NCBI GenBank assembly: GCA_964344055.1
Contig: CAYFLT010000006.1
Location: 1-64,000, forward strand
Source: OFTM10 sp964344055
Lineage (GTDB): Bacteria > Actinomycetota > Acidimicrobiia > Acidimicrobiales > Aldehydirespiratoraceae
Direction: 5' to 3'
DNA length: 64,000 nt
How positions within the stretch are numbered: the first letter of the stretch is position 1; each line of letters opens with the position of its first letter. Positions 60,660 through 64,000 of this stretch are shown in pieces. The position numbers and the translations under genes were made by a program. The notes under the pieces were generated by a model, which saw only the letters and a list, made by a program, of their open reading frames with translations, searched no databases and had not been told where the DNA came from.

Positions 60660-62257
60660 CAGCCGCCTCCGTCTCCGGCGGGAGCGGGTTCGCCGTAGCC
60701 GCCACCTCCGGGGAGCTCGAGGCGGACCACGTCGTCGCCGGCGAGGCTGATCCGCGCCTGCGTCGTGACCGGCTCGCCGTTGACGAGGAAGCTGCCTGTG
60801 GCCCCTGGCTCACCACCGAACACGCCTTGCGGAGCGTCGGACAGTCGGCTGGTGACTGCGTTCAGTTGCCAGGGCTTCCGGGTGTCGACCGTGAACTCGA
60901 TGACCTGACCCCGACCGCCGCGCTGGGCGCCGGCGCCGCCGGAGTCGTCCCGAAGCGACTTCTCCCGGAACCGGATCGGGGCGGAGGCCTCGACCACCTC
61001 GATGGGCACCGCTGACACTCCCGTGGGGTACGAACAGGCGTCGAGTCCGGGCTTGGACGCCCGGGCCCCCACTCCACCGGCATAGGTGAACATGGCGGTG
61101 ATGAACGGACTGCCGTCGGGGTGGTTGCCATTGACCTGCATGGTCCACACCGCGCCCGAACCTTCGGCCATCGCCTGATCCGGCTCCACCTGCGCCAGCG
61201 CCTTGAGGAGGGCGTTGGGAAGGAACATCCCGACGACGTGGCGGGCGGTGCCCGGCTGGGGGGTGACCGCGTTCACGATCGAACCCTCCGGCGCCTCCAT
61301 CCTGATCGGCGTGAGGCTGCCGTGGTTGTTGGGGATGTCGGGGTTGAGCACGGACCGGACGGTGAACGTGGTGTAGGCGTGGGTGTAGTTCTTCACCACA
61401 TTGATGCCCCACGGACTCGCTTCGGACGTGCCCTCGTAGTCGACGAGGATCTCGCCGGCCGCGGGATCGACGGTGACCGCACAGACGATGTCGATCTTGC
61501 TTCCGTCGGCAAGGTCGAGCACCGCCGACGACTCGTAGGTGCCGGCCGGAAGCGCCCGGATCGACGCCCGGGTGGCCTGCTCGGATCGGTCGATGATCTC
61601 GTCGGCCAGCGCTTCGATGTCGTCGAGCCCATGGGTGTCACACAGGGTGCCGAGGCGCTGGGCGCCGACCTCTCCCGACGCCATCTGGGCGTGCAGATCG
61701 CCGGCCATGTGGTCGGGCTGGCGGACATTGCTGAGGATGAACTTCCATGCATCCTCGTTGCGTTCGCCCGCCTTCATCAGCTTGCAGATGGGGATCCAGA
61801 GCCCCTCCTCGAACACGTCGCGGCCGCCTGCGCCGACGCCGTAACCACCGACGTCGGTGTGATGGATCGTGGAACCGAAGAAGGCGATCGCGCGACCGTT
61901 GCGCCAAGCCGGCACGAGCACGGTGACGTCGAGCAATTGACCGGCCGTCTTGTACGGATCGTTGGTGATGAGGACGTCGCCGGGCTCGAGTTCGTCGAGC
62001 GGATACTCCTCGAGCATGCTGGCGGCCCCGATGGCGAGGCTGTTGATGTGGCCGGGGGTGCCGGTGACCGCTTGGGCGACCATCCGGCCACGCCGATCGA
62101 ACACCGCGTTCGCCAGATCGCCGGCCTCCCGCACGATCGGAGAGAAGGCGGCTCGTTGGAGGGCCCGCGCCTGCTCGTTGACGGTGGAGATGAGCGACTG
62201 CCAGAGGATCTCCAGCTCGACGGGATCGAAGGTCCGTGGGGTTTCGGTGGCGGTCAT
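60659..62257 (-). CDS. hyuB: hydantoinase B/oxoprolinase family subunit
   Basis: A 532-residue HyuB-type subunit: FDPVELEILWQSLISTVNEQA near residue 9, ITNDPYKTAGQLLDVTVLVP near residue 105, FFGSTIHHTDVGG near residue 130 and a C-terminal glycine-rich GGGGYGEP tail. With HyuA it forms the ATP-dependent N-methylhydantoinase, oxoprolinase or acetone carboxylase-like complex. The ATG overlaps the hyuA stop by 4 nt. The partner reaction opens a ring amide or carboxylates, so it should be the first enzyme of the operon's pathway. Confidence 0.85.
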   Translation of the reverse strand: MTATETPRTFDPVELEILWQSLISTVNEQARALQRAAFSPIVREAGDLANAVFDRRGRMVAQAVTGTPGHINSLAIGAASMLEEYPLDELEPGDVLITNDPYKTAGQLLDVTVLVPAWRNGRAIAFFGSTIHHTDVGGYGVGAGGRDVFEEGLWIPICKLMKAGERNEDAWKFILSNVRQPDHMAGDLHAQMASGEVGAQRLGTLCDTHGLDDIEALADEIIDRSEQATRASIRALPAGTYESSAVLDLADGSKIDIVCAVTVDPAAGEILVDYEGTSEASPWGINVVKNYTHAYTTFTVRSVLNPDIPNNHGSLTPIRMEAPEGSIVNAVTPQPGTARHVVGMFLPNALLKALAQVEPDQAMAEGSGAVWTMQVNGNHPDGSPFITAMFTYAGGVGARASKPGLDACSYPTGVSAVPIEVVEASAPIRFREKSLRDDSGGAGAQRGGRGQVIEFTVDTRKPWQLNAVTSRLSDAPQGVFGGEPGATGSFLVNGEPVTTQARISLAGDDVVRLELPGGGGYGEPAPAGDGGG

Positions 62258-64000
62258 GAGCCACTCCTCGTCGCCAGGAGGGAGCCGTCGGGCGCAACCT
62301 CGACCGACCATCCGGGTCGGATCACGGTTGTGGTCTCCCGCTCCTCGACGACCGCGGGACCCTCGAACGTGGCCCCGATACCGAGTTCTGCCCTCCGGTA
62401 GACGGGCGTGTCGACCGGATCCGCACCACGGGAAAAGACCATGGGGCGCGATCCGGTCGGCACGGTGTGCCCGTCGCCCGCAGTCGAGTTCTGGGGCTCC
62501 ACCGACGCCGGCGCGGCGATCGCGCTCAGGCGCCAGGTGACCGCCTCGATGCCGACATCGGGGATGGCGAGGCCGTAGATGCGGCGGTACTCGGCTTCGA
62601 ACGCGTCGTGGACCTGCTCCGGGCCGGCCGGCCATTCCGGCCCCTCGCCCACCCAGACCGTGATCTCGTTGCCCTGACCCGCATAGCGGGCGTCCACGCC
62701 GTAGCGGAAGACCACCGCGTCATCGGGAACGCCAGCGGCCGACAGCACCCGCCGCCCCTCTTCTCGCAGTTCGTCGAGGAGGGCGTCGCGTTCGGCCGGA
62801 TCCACCTCGTCGATCAACCGCGGCAACGAACGAGCGAGGTCGATTCGCACTGGGGAGACGAGCGTGCCGAAGGCGGAGAGCACGCTGGCATTCACAGGGA
62901 AGATCACCCGGGGTGCCTCGAGCAGATCGGCGACGCCACAGGCATGGACCGGGCCGGCACCACCGAACGCGATCAGGGGGACGCCACGGAGATCGATGCC
63001 CATCTCCACCGCGTGCATCCGGGCCGCGGCGGCCATGTTCTGGTTCACGACTTCGTGGATCCCGGCCGCGGTGTCGATCATCGAGAGCTCCAACAGCTCG
63101 GCAACGCCGGAGGTGGCCTCGTCGGCCAGCTTCGGGTCGAGGGGCATGTCGCCGCCGAGGAACGCGGCCGGATCGAGGAGCCCGAGAACGACGTCTGCAT
63201 CGGTGACCGCCGGGGTGGTGCCGCCCCGTCCGTACGACGCGGGCCCGGGGTCCGCCCCCGCCGACTCCGGACCGACCTTGAGCAGGCCGAACTGGTCGAC
63301 GTGGGCGAGGCTGCCGCCGCCGGCCCCGATCTCGACGAGATCGACCGACGGCACCGACACCGGGAATCCGGAACCCTTCTTGAAGCGATAGGCCCGGGCG
63401 ACCTCGAAGGTGTTGGTGAGTTCGGGCTCGCCGTGCTCGATCAAGCAGGCCTTGGCGGTGGTGCCGCCCATGTCGAAACAGAGGAGGCGGTCCTCGCCGA
63501 GGCGTCTCGCGAACCAGCTGCCCGCGAGGGCACCGGCGGCGGGTCCGGACTCCACCAGCCGGATCGGCCCACGGGCCGCGTCGTCCGCCGACACCACGCC
63601 CCCGTTCGACAGCATCATCAACACCGACCCGCCGAACCCTTCGGCCGAGAGCCACTTCTGGAGTTCGTCGAGGTAGGGCCCGATCACGGGCATGGTGGCG
63701 GCGTTGCACGCCGTGGTGACCATGCGGGGGTACTCGCGGATCTGGGGTGAGATCTCCGCCGAGATGCAGACCGGAACGCCCAGCTCACCGCGGAGATGGT
63801 CGGCCACGGCCCGCTCGTTGTCGGCGTTGACGTAGGAGTTGAGGAGACAGATCGCCACCGACTCGACCTCGGCGGCCTTCAGCTCGCCGGTCAGACGGTC
63901 GAGATCGTCGGCGTGCGGAGGCCGGAGCACGACCCCTTCCGCGCCGGTGCGTTCGTCGAGCTCGAAGGTGAGATGTCGCGGAATCGGTGGCTCGGGGAAC
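62254..64000 (-). CDS. hyuA: hydantoinase A/oxoprolinase family subunit (partial)
   Basis: The visible 581 residues are the C-terminal part of HyuA; the frame is open to the right edge, and about 110 more residues are expected. The ASKHA-type phosphate loop is CFDMGGTTAKACLIEHGEPE near visible residue 182, VDLVEIGAGGGSLAHVD near visible residue 228 and FGGAGPVHACGVADLL near visible residue 335. It binds ATP and acts with HyuB. It is the first visible gene of the operon; the promoter lies outside the window. Confidence 0.85.
   Translation of the reverse strand, partial: FPEPPIPRHLTFELDERTGAEGVVLRPPHADDLDRLTGELKAAEVESVAICLLNSYVNADNERAVADHLRGELGVPVCISAEISPQIREYPRMVTTACNAATMPVIGPYLDELQKWLSAEGFGGSVLMMLSNGGVVSADDAARGPIRLVESGPAAGALAGSWFARRLGEDRLLCFDMGGTTAKACLIEHGEPELTNTFEVARAYRFKKGSGFPVSVPSVDLVEIGAGGGSLAHVDQFGLLKVGPESAGADPGPASYGRGGTTPAVTDADVVLGLLDPAAFLGGDMPLDPKLADEATSGVAELLELSMIDTAAGIHEVVNQNMAAAARMHAVEMGIDLRGVPLIAFGGAGPVHACGVADLLEAPRVIFPVNASVLSAFGTLVSPVRIDLARSLPRLIDEVDPAERDALLDELREEGRRVLSAAGVPDDAVVFRYGVDARYAGQGNEITVWVGEGPEWPAGPEQVHDAFEAEYRRIYGLAIPDVGIEAVTWRLSAIAAPASVEPQNSTAGDGHTVPTGSRPMVFSRGADPVDTPVYRRAELGIGATFEGPAVVEERETTTVIRPGWSVEVAPDGSLLATRSGS

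Overview
The window is high-GC DNA from a free-living actinobacterium, most likely a marine or aquatic member of the class Acidimicrobiia. The evidence is indirect: the rpsF-ssb-rpsR-rplI-dnaB order, an LLM-type (probably F420-dependent) oxidoreductase, a mycothiol-type maleylpyruvate isomerase family protein next to a DsbA-fold oxidoreductase, SLH repeats ending in EQMAAFLAR, many GTG starts with 4-bp overlaps, a DMSP-demethylase-like protein, and many -10 hexamers of the form TANNNT only 6 to 9 nt before ATG, which suggests leaderless transcripts. The assembly has four runs of N (222-249, 38766-38775, 42369-42468, 46780-46789). Two of them cut repeats or genes in ways that affect annotation.

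Layout. 1-583: the 3' half of a tRNA-Gly(CCC) gene beside a non-tRNA flank (a candidate attachment site), a gap, then two broken protein fragments. 697-8547: desaturase and PaaX-family regulator, zinc-ribbon protein, exonuclease, nitroreductase, VOC protein, SDR, gamma-carbonic-anhydrase-like protein, AhpD-like protein, a DmdA-like demethylase divergent from it, and a methyltransferase. 8601-15069 (minus strand): aminotransferase, acyl-CoA ligase with MaoC, secreted nuclease/phosphatase, MFS exporter. 15172-24577: YaaA, Lrp-type RAM protein, amidase with HAD phosphatase, TetR, a three-gene sugar-acid/amino-acid operon (ADH, enolase superfamily, D-cysteine desulfhydrase/cysteate lyase), iron superoxide dismutase. 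24568-31098: LLM oxidoreductase, lipoprotein, thiol-redox pair, and a cell-surface M23/M28/SLH protein. 31152-37168: a fatty or malonyl acyl-CoA set (acyl-CoA dehydrogenase, MaoC hydratase, MatB-like ligase, enoyl-CoA hydratase).

37169-38019 holds three copies of a roughly 120-nt element: a short hairpin abutting a 19-20 bp stem that closes a nearly invariant 54-nt apical domain. The stem sequences differ between copies but remain paired. This covariation makes it the best candidate here for an undescribed structured RNA or ssDNA element. 38020-42038 is the replication/ribosomal operon dnaB-rplI-rpsR-ssb-rpsF (minus strand), with a perfect DnaA box upstream of dnaB and a 65-bp tandem array, broken by a gap, upstream of rpsF. 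42583-48323: ribA, amidohydrolase, GNAT, an MFS/TetR pair with twin operators, and a VOC protein.

48389 to the right edge is one compact minus-strand operon of at least 12 genes, read from the edge inwards: hydantoinase A and B, acyl-CoA (CaiC-like) ligase, Rieske oxygenase, BMP-family lipoprotein, ABC ATPase, two permeases, aldo/keto reductase, MDR oxidoreductase, methyltransferase, amidohydrolase. Most junctions overlap by 1-8 nt. I infer a dedicated uptake and breakdown pathway for a cyclic amide or N-methylated nitrogen compound; its substrate cannot be read from the sequence. A second dispersed element, hairpins built around GGTGCCTGGCACC or related cores, sits at three convergent gene ends and one divergent promoter region.
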